From contig CAYUQO010000014.1 in assembly GCA_964446945.1 (NCBI GenBank), positions 62,001 through 126,000 on the forward strand: a DNA stretch of 64,000 nt, read 5' to 3'. Source of the DNA: CAIYRG01 sp964446945. GTDB lineage: Bacteria; Pseudomonadota; Alphaproteobacteria; Micropepsales; Micropepsaceae. Numbering within the stretch: the stretch's first letter is position 1; every line of letters starts with the position of its first letter. Position numbers and translations under genes: made by a program. The notes beneath the pieces are model-generated. The model did not search any database, was not told where the DNA came from, and worked only from the letters and a program-made list of their open reading frames with translations. This document shows positions 18,292-26,489 of the stretch, one piece after another.

Positions 18292-19668
18292 TCACAACGC
18301 ATTGTCTGGCGCGGTGGCGCCATCGAGATAGCGCGCGAATGCAGCTTCGAGGTGTTCGCAGGAATAGCCTCTTTCGCTGATCGAGCTTTCGTGCCCGTCC
18401 TGATCGCGCAGTCTGAATCGCATATGCAACGGCCGGACACTGGCATCCGCGAGGATTGCGGCAAGGCCATGCGGCGTAATCGCGCTGGCGGCTCTGCCCC
18501 ATTCATTCCAGGGCTGGCCGTCGAGACCGGCAAGAAGCCGCGCGAGGTCGCTCGAGCGGATGCGATCGCGGTCGATGAAATACCTGTCGTCCGGATATTT
18601 GAGGAGGATTTCGCCGGCTTTCCTCAGGCGCAGGATTTCGCGGATATCGGCGAGCAGAAGCTGCAGCGGTGAGCCGGTTTCGGCACGGCTGTGCGCGATG
18701 AGTTCGGAGAGGCGCCTGTCCCATTCCTCGCCGGCGTGTTCGGCAATGATGCGCAAGGGAGTCCAGTTGTCGTCGCCACCGGGCTGCCAATCGTCCTGAC
18801 GCTCACGCAAACGCGGCGTGCTTTCCTGGGCCCATCGCGCAGCCATGCGGCACAGATTCTTCAGTTCATCGCCGGCTCCTATGGTGCGGATCGCATCGGT
18901 CGGCTTATTCGGCTCAAGGCGCAATTCGATGCTGCGCCCGGCGAGCAGCGCCGGCATTTTGCCGTGGATGGCAATGGCGGCCGGCGTGAACACCGGCAGC
19001 GATTGCGTGCCTTTTCCACCGCTGCGCAACAGATATGCCGCGACGCGCTGACGGCCGTTGCGCAGGATCGCGCCGACAGTTGGATTGCGCAGGAGGGCCG
19101 CGGCGTCATCGATCAGGAGCGCCGGCGCAAAGCCGAGTATGTCCACGATGGCGCGCGGCGCCGCGGCGCAAAGCTGCAGCGGTCTGGCGGCAAGATGAGA
19201 GAGGATCAGGATCAGCCGCGACTTGCCGCATGCCGGATGGGCGGAACGAATGACGAGGCGCGGCGATGTGTCGAACGCGTCGAGCGCATGGGTATGGAGA
19301 ATCCATAGCGCCGCGAGCAGTGCGCCATGTTCAGAGATCGACATGTGTGCGCGAATGGCGGCGATCAGGGCGGGCAGGAGTTCATCCGCAGTGACCGGCT
19401 CGGGCCACGGATCGGGTGAGGCAAATGCGACTTTGGCCGGCTGCTGGAACACGGCTTTTGGAGTTTCGCCGGGGCGGAGGCCCCGGCTTTCCGGACCGGC
19501 ACAAAACTCCTCGTAAAGCGCGCGGATTTCATCCGGATCGAGCTCGTCATCACATTCCAGCTCCTCGTCAGTTTCGGGGCCGAAAATGCCGGCCTCGTCC
19601 GCGCCGTCATCAGACATGTCTTCATCGCCGGGCACACATTCGCCCCCGGTGTTCACCGGATCAGTCAT
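18292..19668 (-). CDS. DUF3631-domain ATPase-like protein
   Basis: 458 residues from the ATG at 19666-19668, with AGGAGC upstream. Residues 1-60 are strongly acidic (runs such as DELDPDE). A helical region follows, then a P-loop-like AHPACGKSRLILILSHL near residue 148, a Walker-B-like ALLIDDAAALL near 180, and a C-terminal winged-helix-like part (SSDLARLLAGL, HGLAAILADA). This is the DUF3631 family (PF12307), found on mobile elements and probably related to primase/helicase-loading ATPases. No integrase or other phage gene adjoins it, so it may be a remnant of a mobile element; the flanking imperfect repeats agree with that. Confidence 0.75.
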   Translation of the reverse strand: MTDPVNTGGECVPGDEDMSDDGADEAGIFGPETDEELECDDELDPDEIRALYEEFCAGPESRGLRPGETPKAVFQQPAKVAFASPDPWPEPVTADELLPALIAAIRAHMSISEHGALLAALWILHTHALDAFDTSPRLVIRSAHPACGKSRLILILSHLAARPLQLCAAAPRAIVDILGFAPALLIDDAAALLRNPTVGAILRNGRQRVAAYLLRSGGKGTQSLPVFTPAAIAIHGKMPALLAGRSIELRLEPNKPTDAIRTIGAGDELKNLCRMAARWAQESTPRLRERQDDWQPGGDDNWTPLRIIAEHAGEEWDRRLSELIAHSRAETGSPLQLLLADIREILRLRKAGEILLKYPDDRYFIDRDRIRSSDLARLLAGLDGQPWNEWGRAASAITPHGLAAILADASVRPLHMRFRLRDQDGHESSISERGYSCEHLEAAFARYLDGATAPDNAL

Positions 19669-19686
19669 GTTTTGCTCCTTTGATGT

Positions 19687-19760
19687 TTTCCTCCCCCGTT
19701 TACGGGGGAGGTGTCCACCGAAGCTGCGGAGCAGCGAAGGGTGGACGGAGGGGGGAACTG
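19687..19760. repeat. Intergenic hairpin repeat, type B
   Basis: CCTCCCCCGTTTACGGGGGAGG followed by GTCCACC..GGTGGAC arms enclosing AGCTGCGGAGCAG, directly upstream of the DUF3631 gene's ribosome site. Confidence 0.7.
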
Positions 19761-19780
19761 CTGGTTCAGTCGGGGTCACC

Positions 19781-19875
19781 GCCTCCCCCTTGAGGGGTTG
19801 GAGGCGTCGCACGGCAGCAAAGCTGCCGTGCAGCCGGAAAACGTGAATTCCGGTTCAGGAAATTCACGGGTGGGG
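19781..19875. repeat. Degraded type D double-hairpin repeat
   Basis: CCTCCCCCTTGAGGGG, then hairpin GCACGGCAGC/GCTGCCGTGC, then GTGAATTCC/GGAAATTCAC and GGTGGGGG. It occupies part of the 419-bp gap 19669-20087; the remainder of that gap (19876-20087) shows no gene. Confidence 0.55.
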
Positions 19876-20087
19876 GATATCCTCACCGCCTCAGGCGATT
19901 GCCGGCGGCTCAGTTGGGGATCACTCGGCTCGCCCCGCTTCCCGTCCGGCTCCGCAAGACGCAGAAATCAACTATATAGAAAGGACTACTCCTATCCCTG
20001 CACCTGCGTCAAGCGCAATTTTTCAATTGGCGGCAGAACGCCTATAAATTGCATCGGCAACACTCATCAATCAGAGATGGACAAGCC

Positions 20088-20276
20088 ATGCAGAGCGAAA
20101 TCTCAACTGGACAGACCATTGGGGTAGCCAAGCCCAGCACGAACATTCATGAGGCAGTTCACGCCGATGGCATGGTTCGTGTCCGCCCCAACCTGCTGGT
20201 CGTCGGATTTGTTGTCCTGACCGCAGCCTGGACGGCAGTGATGCTGGCCTTCGTTTATTGGGCGGCCCTCCACTAG
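20088..20276 (+). CDS. Small single-pass membrane protein
   Basis: 62 residues from the ATG at 20088. Residues 1-35 are polar; 36-58 form one membrane helix (LLVVGFVVLTAAWTAVMLAFVYW) with the end AALH. No family recognised. The ribosome site is weak (GAGA at a long spacing), and an in-frame upstream start near 20049 cannot be excluded. It converges with the NADH dehydrogenase gene. Small inner-membrane proteins of this kind often modulate a larger membrane complex, but nothing here shows which one. Confidence 0.5.
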   Translation: MQSEISTGQTIGVAKPSTNIHEAVHADGMVRVRPNLLVVGFVVLTAAWTAVMLAFVYWAALH

Positions 20277-20342
20277 CTGGATTTGGAGTTTTGATTTTCG
20301 ACTGATCCGCGTTGGGCTGCGCGTGCTTCGTGTGCGCGAAAC

Positions 20343-21647
20343 TCACTCTCCCGGGATTTCCTGTTCCGGGAATACCCGCACCTGACGCCGGTTGGTCAGG
20401 AACGCGATGGCCCAGCGCAGCATGACGAAGAAGCGATTGGCGAAGCCGATCAGGGAATGGATGTGCACGGCGACCCAGATCGCCCAAGCCAGCAATCCCG
20501 CGAAGCGCGCAAAGCGCAGGTCCGCCACCGCGTAAGTGCGTCCCACGATCGCAAGATCGCCTTTGTCCCAATAGAGGAACGGGGCAGGGGCAGATTGTCC
20601 CGCGATGCGGCGCCGGATCAGCCGCGCCACATATTGGCCCTCCTGAATCGCCGGCTGCGCAACACCGGGCAATTCGTGCCGCCGGCGCGATTTTCTGCCG
20701 AGCAGGTTTCGCGACTCCGCAACGACGTGAGCGGTGTCGCCGATGGCGAAAATCTCCGGATGACCGGGAACGGACAAATCAGGATTGACGGTGACTTTTC
20801 CGGATTTGTTCGTCGCCGCGCCCAGCCATCGCGCGGCGGGTGACGCCAGCACCCCGGCACACCACAAGACCGTGCCCGACGGCACACGCACGCCGTTGGC
20901 CACGATGCCGTTAGCATCGATCGCCGACACCTGCCTATTCGTGTGCACCGTTACGCCGAGGCGTTCGAGATGCTGCTGCGCGCGTGCCGACAGGATCTCC
21001 GGGTAGCCCGGCAAGACGCGCGGCGCGGCCTCGTAGAGCAGGATTTGCGCCGAGCGCGGATCGATGTGGCGAAAATCCCGCGACAGAGCCATGCGCGACA
21101 TTTCCGCCAGCGTGCCGGCCAGTTCGACGCCGACCGTGCCGGCGCCGACCAGTACGAATGTCAGCAGTTGTTTGATCGCTTCAGTCTTGGTGGGGTCGAA
21201 GGCCGCGGTTTCTTCGGCGCGTTCGAAGGAGGTCAACACCTTCCCGCGGATCAGATCGGCATCGTCGAGCGAGGACAGTCCGGGCGCGACCTGCCGCCAT
21301 TCATCATGGCCGAAATAGTTATATTGAATCCCCGTCGCGAGGATCAGGAAATCATACGGGACCTCGTGCCGTCGCAATTGGACCAGATGGTTCTCAGCAT
21401 CGATGCCGGTGACTTCTTCCTGGAGGACTTCGACGTTGCGCTGTTTGCGAATGATCGAGCGCAGCGGTCTCGCGATCTCGTCGGCGGACAAAAGGCCTGT
21501 GGCCACCTGGTAGAGCAGCGGCCGAAAGAGGTGGTAATTCCGCCGGTCGATCAGTGTCACCCGGACGGGGTCCCGGGCCAGCGCCCGTGTCGCGGAGAGC
21601 CCGCCGAATCCACCGCCTACGACAACGACGCGATTGGGTGTGGACAT
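20343..21647 (-). CDS. ndh: Type II NADH dehydrogenase-like FAD oxidoreductase
   Basis: 434 residues from the ATG at 21645-21647, with GGAGGT upstream. FAD-binding Rossmann motif VVVVGGGFGGLSATRAL at residues 7-23, second dinucleotide motif FVLVGAGTVGVELAGTLAEM near 165 for NADH, and IFAIGDTAHV near 300 closing the FAD site. An amphipathic/hydrophobic C-terminus (AIWVAVHIHSLIGFANRF) anchors it to the inner membrane, as in NDH-2 enzymes that pass electrons from NADH to quinone without pumping protons. Monocistronic, with 446 bp of non-coding sequence upstream. Confidence 0.88.
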   Translation of the reverse strand: MSTPNRVVVVGGGFGGLSATRALARDPVRVTLIDRRNYHLFRPLLYQVATGLLSADEIARPLRSIIRKQRNVEVLQEEVTGIDAENHLVQLRRHEVPYDFLILATGIQYNYFGHDEWRQVAPGLSSLDDADLIRGKVLTSFERAEETAAFDPTKTEAIKQLLTFVLVGAGTVGVELAGTLAEMSRMALSRDFRHIDPRSAQILLYEAAPRVLPGYPEILSARAQQHLERLGVTVHTNRQVSAIDANGIVANGVRVPSGTVLWCAGVLASPAARWLGAATNKSGKVTVNPDLSVPGHPEIFAIGDTAHVVAESRNLLGRKSRRRHELPGVAQPAIQEGQYVARLIRRRIAGQSAPAPFLYWDKGDLAIVGRTYAVADLRFARFAGLLAWAIWVAVHIHSLIGFANRFFVMLRWAIAFLTNRRQVRVFPEQEIPGE

Positions 21648-21815
21648 GGAACCTCCAGCCCGCGGAACGCTGCGCTAGTGTGGGGCTGTACCGGCGGCAG
21701 TGTTGGACGCGAACTGCACTCCATAAATGGGGGAGCGCGCCCACTCGTTTCGAGACTTCCGTTGCTTTAATAGCTCCTCCTTGAGTTGTTACCGATGGGA
21801 GCTGGTCGACTGACC

Positions 21816-21903
21816 AAAAAGCGATTTCAACTACCACACTGTTACAAGATTGAATTCACTTGAGGGTTTTGAAAGGAGACCGCCACAAGACATGTCACAG
21901 ACC
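21816..21903. repeat. Imperfect direct repeat, copy 2
   Basis: Partner of 18192-18280 (shared TTTCAACT, GATTGAATT, TTTTGAAAGGAGACCG, CACAAG and CACAGAC). It lies at the left edge of the low-G+C island. Confidence 0.45.
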
Positions 21904-21971
21904 GCTACGCCCGCTTCGCCGAGATAGCCCGAAAGACGGCTCGCACATGCGTCGAAGATTGGTCGGCCTGT

Positions 21972-21986
21972 TGTTGACAATCAACA
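21972..21986. promoter_or_regulatory. Palindrome upstream of the Hsp70 operon
   Basis: TGTTGA-CAA-TCAACA, with 6-bp arms, 108 bp before the first start codon. Its right part, AATCAACACT (21979-21988), recurs as a direct repeat at 22074-22083 immediately before the ribosome site. Operator function is inferred only from position and symmetry. Confidence 0.4.
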
Positions 21987-22042
21987 CTGAGCCTTGAATC
22001 CTCTCACAGGGGGGTATCAGCATGTCTCCACGAACTGAATGT

Positions 22043-22048
22043 TATAAT
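22043..22048 (+). promoter_or_regulatory. Candidate -10 box of the Hsp70 operon
   Basis: A perfect TATAAT stands 46 bp before the ATG at 22094. No good TTGACA-like -35 sits 17 bp upstream, so either an activator helps or this is a chance match in AT-richer DNA. The rest of 21648-22093 shows only the repeat copy at 21816 and the palindrome at 21972. Confidence 0.4.
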
Positions 22049-22093
22049 CTTTGCCCATCGTGGGCAGCCTGAGAATCAACACTAAGGCAGCTC

Positions 22094-23233
22094 ATGCCCA
22101 CATACGGCTGGATTCTCGAGGACGCTTGGGAAGCGTTCCTGGACGGAACGGATCCACGGTCCGCTCCGGAATACTCGGAGCCGCAAATCTCTTGCCCATT
22201 CTGTCCCGAACAGGTTGCTCTTATTGGTGATCTGCTCGAGCACTTGGACACCGTCCACCGAATATCGCGGCCGTTGCTGCTCATGGATGGCAGAGAGCCC
22301 GCCGCAGACGCGATTGTTCGCACCAGCAGTCGCTTTGATGTGAGCAATGCGACCTCTACCTCGATTGGCATTGATGGGGCGGCGCAGCACGAAGTTAGCT
22401 TGAACAAAATAAGCGGCGTACTTGCCAGCTGCCGTGACGAGATCGCCTTGGTTATCATTACGAATGCTGGCGAACAACGCGCCTCACCGGTGAGCAGCAC
22501 GTATCGGCTGCGGTTCCGAATCGCGGATCGTGCTGTATTGCGAGGCGTTGAATCAGCGTTCGTTACTAATATCGTGGGGCGCGGCCTTTCCCTCGACGCC
22601 ATTTCAAATTTCTTGGCTGACCGAAGGTGCGATGGATCCGCTGCGGACTACGCCGAAGGGTTCGCGGCTTATTGCACCGGAATATTGGTGAAGGAGCGCC
22701 CAGAAGGCCAGACGATCACGTCACCGCACTCCCATTACAGGCAGCTGTTCGGCGCCGCCCTAGAACGCCTTGCGCCCCACCGTTCTCCTCTGCCGCAGCT
22801 AATCTGCACGATAATCCGTTTCGCTTTGAATGATTTCACGCGGTCTAATCTGACCGGTTATTGGGATCTCGATCTGGCGCTTGCAATGCTTCGAGGTCCT
22901 AATGCGAATCTACGCGCAATTTCCGCGGCGAACCATTCCAGCGCCCGGAGGCTTATATGTCCGTTAGATGATGGCAGCGCGCGAATCCTAGCTTTAGCGG
23001 GCCGCCTTTTTGCCACAGAACGTTGGAGCGCCACGACTGCAGAAGAGTGTCGTCAAGTTTCCTCAGCCACGTCGCTGGATCTCATGGACCGGCAGAAGGC
23101 ACTCGCGTTGTGGGGCCTGACGGCTTGGCGCCTAGGCGCACTGACGGAAGCGCAGATTCCACTTTCTCAGATCGTCGCAACTTATCCTTTCTCTAACTGG
23201 ACCGAACAATGTCTGAAAGAGATCAACCCGTGA
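22094..23233 (+). CDS. C2H2 zinc-finger protein, first gene of the Hsp70 operon
   Basis: 379 residues from the ATG at 22094, with AAGGCAG upstream. Near residues 36-58 lies a C2H2-like finger: CPFC followed by LLEHLDTVH, fitting C-x2-C..H-x4-H. The remaining 320 residues are mainly helical, with no family I recognise; the C-terminal part (ALWGLTAWRLGALTEAQIP) has a TPR-like look. It overlaps the next gene by 25 bp, so translation is coupled. The finger suggests nucleic-acid or protein recognition, making it a candidate sensor or adaptor for the Hsp70 encoded downstream. Base composition is lower in G+C than in the flanking chromosome, as expected for transferred DNA. Confidence 0.72.
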   Translation: MPTYGWILEDAWEAFLDGTDPRSAPEYSEPQISCPFCPEQVALIGDLLEHLDTVHRISRPLLLMDGREPAADAIVRTSSRFDVSNATSTSIGIDGAAQHEVSLNKISGVLASCRDEIALVIITNAGEQRASPVSSTYRLRFRIADRAVLRGVESAFVTNIVGRGLSLDAISNFLADRRCDGSAADYAEGFAAYCTGILVKERPEGQTITSPHSHYRQLFGAALERLAPHRSPLPQLICTIIRFALNDFTRSNLTGYWDLDLALAMLRGPNANLRAISAANHSSARRLICPLDDGSARILALAGRLFATERWSATTAEECRQVSSATSLDLMDRQKALALWGLTAWRLGALTEAQIPLSQIVATYPFSNWTEQCLKEINP

Positions 23234-24201
23234 CCCCGGCACCAGATAACCCCTCCACCGACGGTCCGGCTCCGCCTGGCAGTAAACCGGCCCCGGCGCT
23301 AGTCGCCTACTTTGGCGTCACTCCGATCCGGCCCGCTGCTTTCATCAAGGCCATCAAATCCGAAAAAATCCAGAGGTTCGACGACGGGGATATGCAGTCT
23401 GCGCCGACGCTAATGGCGACGAACGATGCTGATCATGCTCGACTCTGTGGTCTGGCAAGCCAACATAAAATGCCGGACGCTGTGAATCGCTGGATATGGC
23501 CCGTTGTACATGAGACGCTACGAACTGCGGCGCCTAAGGCATTCGAACTGCACGAGATGGACACGCCGGCGTTGTTTGGTGCCTTGTACCGTCATTTTTC
23601 GCGACCCGAGTTAAACGATGCCGAAGAAAAGCGCCGTACGCAGAACCTAATCCGTATTGCAATGGTGTGGTTGATTACGCAGCGGGCGCTGGATCCTGCC
23701 ATCGCACTGGATCAATTTGGCGCAAGCCGGTTTCGCGAACGAAGCGCTGCCCTGCGTAAGACCCGATACGCTCTTGTGAGTGGAAAGAAGAACGAACTGG
23801 AGATCGCTGCTGCGGTGTTCGCACTGCTTAAGGAAAATACGCGAGTCGCTCAAGCTGAACGTGACCAAGAACGGCAACGCAAAGTTCAACTCCAAGATCA
23901 ACTTGTGGCCGCACGACAAGAACTCGATGGAGCTAAGAGGCAGATTGCGGCTCTCGAGCAAGAAAAGCAGCGCCTTGCCGAACAGAGCAATGAGTCCACT
24001 CGACGCTTTCAGGAAGGTCTGCAGCATTGGGGTCACGACATGACCGAGATTAAGGCACGACAAAAAGCGTTGATTCGCGACCGTGTGACGCCGCTTCTGA
24101 AGGACGCCCTTGATGCACTGGAGATCCAACCGCCCGCTCCGCATATCAGCGTCAATCGCCTGAAGAAGGCTCTCGAGGTGCTCGGGGAAGCGGCGCAATG
24201 A
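23209..24201 (+). CDS. Coiled-coil protein, second gene of the Hsp70 operon
   Basis: 330 residues from the ATG at 23209, inside the end of the previous gene. Residues 1-30 are Pro-rich and disordered (PAPDNPSTDGPAPPGSKPAP); 30-200 form a helical domain; about 205-275 are a long coiled coil (repeated ERDQERQRK and EQEKQRLAEQ); 275-330 end with RDRVTPLLKDALDALE. The order, a long coiled coil followed by a short helical end, recalls the general shape of GrpE nucleotide-exchange factors, but I cannot show homology. The four-base overlap ATGA with the Hsp70 gene (24198-24201) points to a fixed-ratio complex. No known family recognised. Confidence 0.7.
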   Translation: MSERDQPVTPAPDNPSTDGPAPPGSKPAPALVAYFGVTPIRPAAFIKAIKSEKIQRFDDGDMQSAPTLMATNDADHARLCGLASQHKMPDAVNRWIWPVVHETLRTAAPKAFELHEMDTPALFGALYRHFSRPELNDAEEKRRTQNLIRIAMVWLITQRALDPAIALDQFGASRFRERSAALRKTRYALVSGKKNELEIAAAVFALLKENTRVAQAERDQERQRKVQLQDQLVAARQELDGAKRQIAALEQEKQRLAEQSNESTRRFQEGLQHWGHDMTEIKARQKALIRDRVTPLLKDALDALEIQPPAPHISVNRLKKALEVLGEAAQ

Positions 24202-26120
24202 CAAACGAAATTTTTGGTATTGATTTTGGCACAACCAACAGCTTGGCATCTCTTGTCGTAGGCGACCGAGTGTTGACCCTGACCGACGAGGAAACGGGTA
24301 GGCCTCACCCGTCGGTAATCTGGTATCGCGGCAGCGATGTCGTGGTCGGCGGGGAAGCTCGGAAACATCTTGACCTTACGGAGGGTGGTGCGCCCCCAGG
24401 ATTTGTTCGGTCGCCAAAGATGGCGTTGCGCCGCAATGGACCAATATTTGTCGACGGTCGGCCAATCGATCCTACCGACGCGGTGGCCGAAGTTCTGAAG
24501 CATCTTAAAGCTGACGCGGGCATCGGCCGGGAGCGCGCACCGGGAAACGCCTTGAAGAGGGCGGTCATGACGATACCTGTCGATTTCGGTGGCGTGGAAC
24601 GGCGAGCGCTGCGTCAAGCAGCACGGAAGGCGGATATTGGCGTTGTGCAGTTCGTCCATGAGCCCGTTGCGGCACTTTATGCGTATGTGCGCTCACAAAA
24701 AGACTTCAAGCGCGAGCTCGCGCGCTTGGAAGGACGTTTCGTTCTCGTTTTTGACTGGGGCGGGGGCACCCTCGATCTCACGCTGTGCCGGATTCTCGGC
24801 GGGACCATTATGCAGGTCGCAAGTCTCGGTGATAACGAGGTTGGCGGAGATCGATTCGACGAGCGTTTGAGGAATCTCATCCGCAGCAAGCATGCTGCCA
24901 CATATGGCCTTCAAGACGTCGCCGAATTTGAACAGCCAGGCATGTCAGCCAAACTTCTGAATCAAAGTGAGCTGGTGAAAATCAGCCTTTCGAAACTAGG
25001 CGTGGAAACCGAAGACGTCATTATAAGAAATTACCTGAAGACAGATGGTCCGAGCGCTCATTTAGTCGTGTCCGTCAGCAGGTCGGAGGTCGAGCGAGAA
25101 TGCTTTGGAATTATTAGCCGAGGCCTCGGACGCATCGATGAGATCCTTACACCTGCTCAGCTGACCTACCAGGACGTTGAACTTTGTCTCGCCACCGGCG
25201 GAATGGTCAAAATGCCAGCTATCCTGAGCGGCCTCACGGAGAAGTTTCTCGGTCGAGTGCCGCACTTGCAGAACGGAGATCGCATCATTGCCGAGGGTGC
25301 AGCCTGGATCGCACGTGACGACCTGCGTCTAACATTAGCCAAGCCGATCGAACTGCTAGTTGCCGACGGTTCTGCGGCTGGCACGTACTACCCGCTTGTC
25401 GCAGCCGGACTCGACCTGCCCGTCGAGAACCAAATCATTGCCGCTGCGAGTTCACGTTTGTTCTGTGTCGATCCACGCGAAGGTGTCGCGGTGATGGAGA
25501 TTGCGAAACCGATTCGTCTCGGAGCTGTCGCGCCAAACGAGCCAAGGCAGACGCTTTGCGTGATCAATGTCGATGTTGACGCGAACGCCCCACCTCTGAT
25601 CGAGCGCCTCAAATGCGATGTGACGATTGATCATGACTACGTCGCTACAGCGAGATTCTCGTCTTCCGGCCTTGGTCAGGAGGTGAAATCTGAGTTTCAC
25701 AATCTGGATTTCGGTCTTCGCCTTCCCGTCGGAAAAAGCCGAACGGGTCCAGACGCTGCGGATGGTGGGCGGGAATCGGGCAGCAAAGCTGCCACTCCTT
25801 CGATGAGATCTAATGTTCTTCAGCGCCCGAACGTCGCGCCCGGAGATGACGAGACGGCGACAATCGAAGCTTTATGGCGTGTCGTTCCGGGCGATATCGT
25901 TGCGAAATGGCAGCCTAAGCATTTTGACAATCGATTACAGGCCGCGACCAAACGCCAGCAGGAAGAAAGAGACTTCTACGAGCCGTGCGCGCGGTGCGGG
26001 CGAACAATTTCGGCAATCAATATCGGCGGCGCAATCGAACTCTGTCGCGGGCGCCCATGCGAAAGGCTGTTTCCGCGGACTAAAGGGCTTGGGCCTGCGA
26101 CGCCGCGCGCCGGCCTCTAA
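24198..26120 (+). CDS. Divergent Hsp70-family ATPase with C-terminal zinc ribbon
   Basis: 640 residues. The actin-like ATPase domain is complete: phosphate-1 GIDFGTTNSLASLV (residues 7-20), connect-1 region VHEPVAALYAY near 155, phosphate-2 VFDWGGGTLDLT near 190, adenosine motif ATGGMVKMP near 335. A shortened beta-type substrate-binding region follows (about 395-510, with DVDANAPPLIERL and DVTIDHDYVATARF). The DnaK helical lid is absent; instead there is a linker and a CARC..LCRGRPC cysteine cluster (about 595-630), likely a zinc ribbon. It is not a housekeeping DnaK: no dnaJ or grpE is present and the termini differ. It is the third gene of a coupled operon and converges with the HNH/ParB pair 51 bp away. 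A conflict or defence role is inferred. Confidence 0.85.
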   Translation: MTNEIFGIDFGTTNSLASLVVGDRVLTLTDEETGRPHPSVIWYRGSDVVVGGEARKHLDLTEGGAPPGFVRSPKMALRRNGPIFVDGRPIDPTDAVAEVLKHLKADAGIGRERAPGNALKRAVMTIPVDFGGVERRALRQAARKADIGVVQFVHEPVAALYAYVRSQKDFKRELARLEGRFVLVFDWGGGTLDLTLCRILGGTIMQVASLGDNEVGGDRFDERLRNLIRSKHAATYGLQDVAEFEQPGMSAKLLNQSELVKISLSKLGVETEDVIIRNYLKTDGPSAHLVVSVSRSEVERECFGIISRGLGRIDEILTPAQLTYQDVELCLATGGMVKMPAILSGLTEKFLGRVPHLQNGDRIIAEGAAWIARDDLRLTLAKPIELLVADGSAAGTYYPLVAAGLDLPVENQIIAAASSRLFCVDPREGVAVMEIAKPIRLGAVAPNEPRQTLCVINVDVDANAPPLIERLKCDVTIDHDYVATARFSSSGLGQEVKSEFHNLDFGLRLPVGKSRTGPDAADGGRESGSKAATPSMRSNVLQRPNVAPGDDETATIEALWRVVPGDIVAKWQPKHFDNRLQAATKRQQEERDFYEPCARCGRTISAINIGGAIELCRGRPCERLFPRTKGLGPATPRAGL

Positions 26121-26171
26121 CGGAGTTTCGCCGATTTTCGTGCTGGGAGAGATGGCTATCGCCTCACACCG

Positions 26172-26489
26172 TTATTGAGCCCGTCCGTCCGATGGCGTGA
26201 ACAGCCGAGTTTTCTTTTTGTTATTGCAATCACTGCAGAGCAGTTCGACGTTCGCTGCCTCGCCAGAACCGCCGCGCGAACGAGGTATGATATGGTCGAA
26301 TTGCAGGGTCGTCGCGGCACCGCAATGGCGGCAAGCTCCGCCATCGCGCTTCCAAACGAACAACCGAGCGTCGTAGCTAATATGGGCGTGGTCTTCATCG
26401 GATCGCACGCGAAGCTGCGAGGTGCGTGGCGAGGCCAAGCTCCTCATCGGCCGGAACTTCACTCCCTTCGGCTTCGGCAGAATGCTCAC
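26172..26489 (-). CDS. HNH endonuclease
   Basis: 105 residues from a GTG at 26487-26489 that overlaps the stop of the upstream ParB-like gene (GTGA), so the two are translationally coupled. The HNH core is complete: CRHCG (first zinc pair), LQFDHIIPRSRGG (catalytic His in FDHI), NVELLCSDCNNKK (second zinc pair and the Asn/His end). These enzymes nick or cut DNA. A basic N-terminus and a central YDARLFVWKRDGG segment (the usual entry into HNH domains) are seen. It is most likely the effector of the ParB-HNH pair. Confidence 0.88.
   Translation of the reverse strand: MSILPKPKGVKFRPMRSLASPRTSQLRVRSDEDHAHISYDARLFVWKRDGGACRHCGAATTLQFDHIIPRSRGGSGEAANVELLCSDCNNKKKTRLFTPSDGRAQ

Noticed and set aside
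24198..26120. Housekeeping DnaK
   Set aside because: The lid is missing, the C-terminus carries a zinc ribbon rather than EEVD-like ends, and dnaJ/grpE are absent from the neighbourhood.
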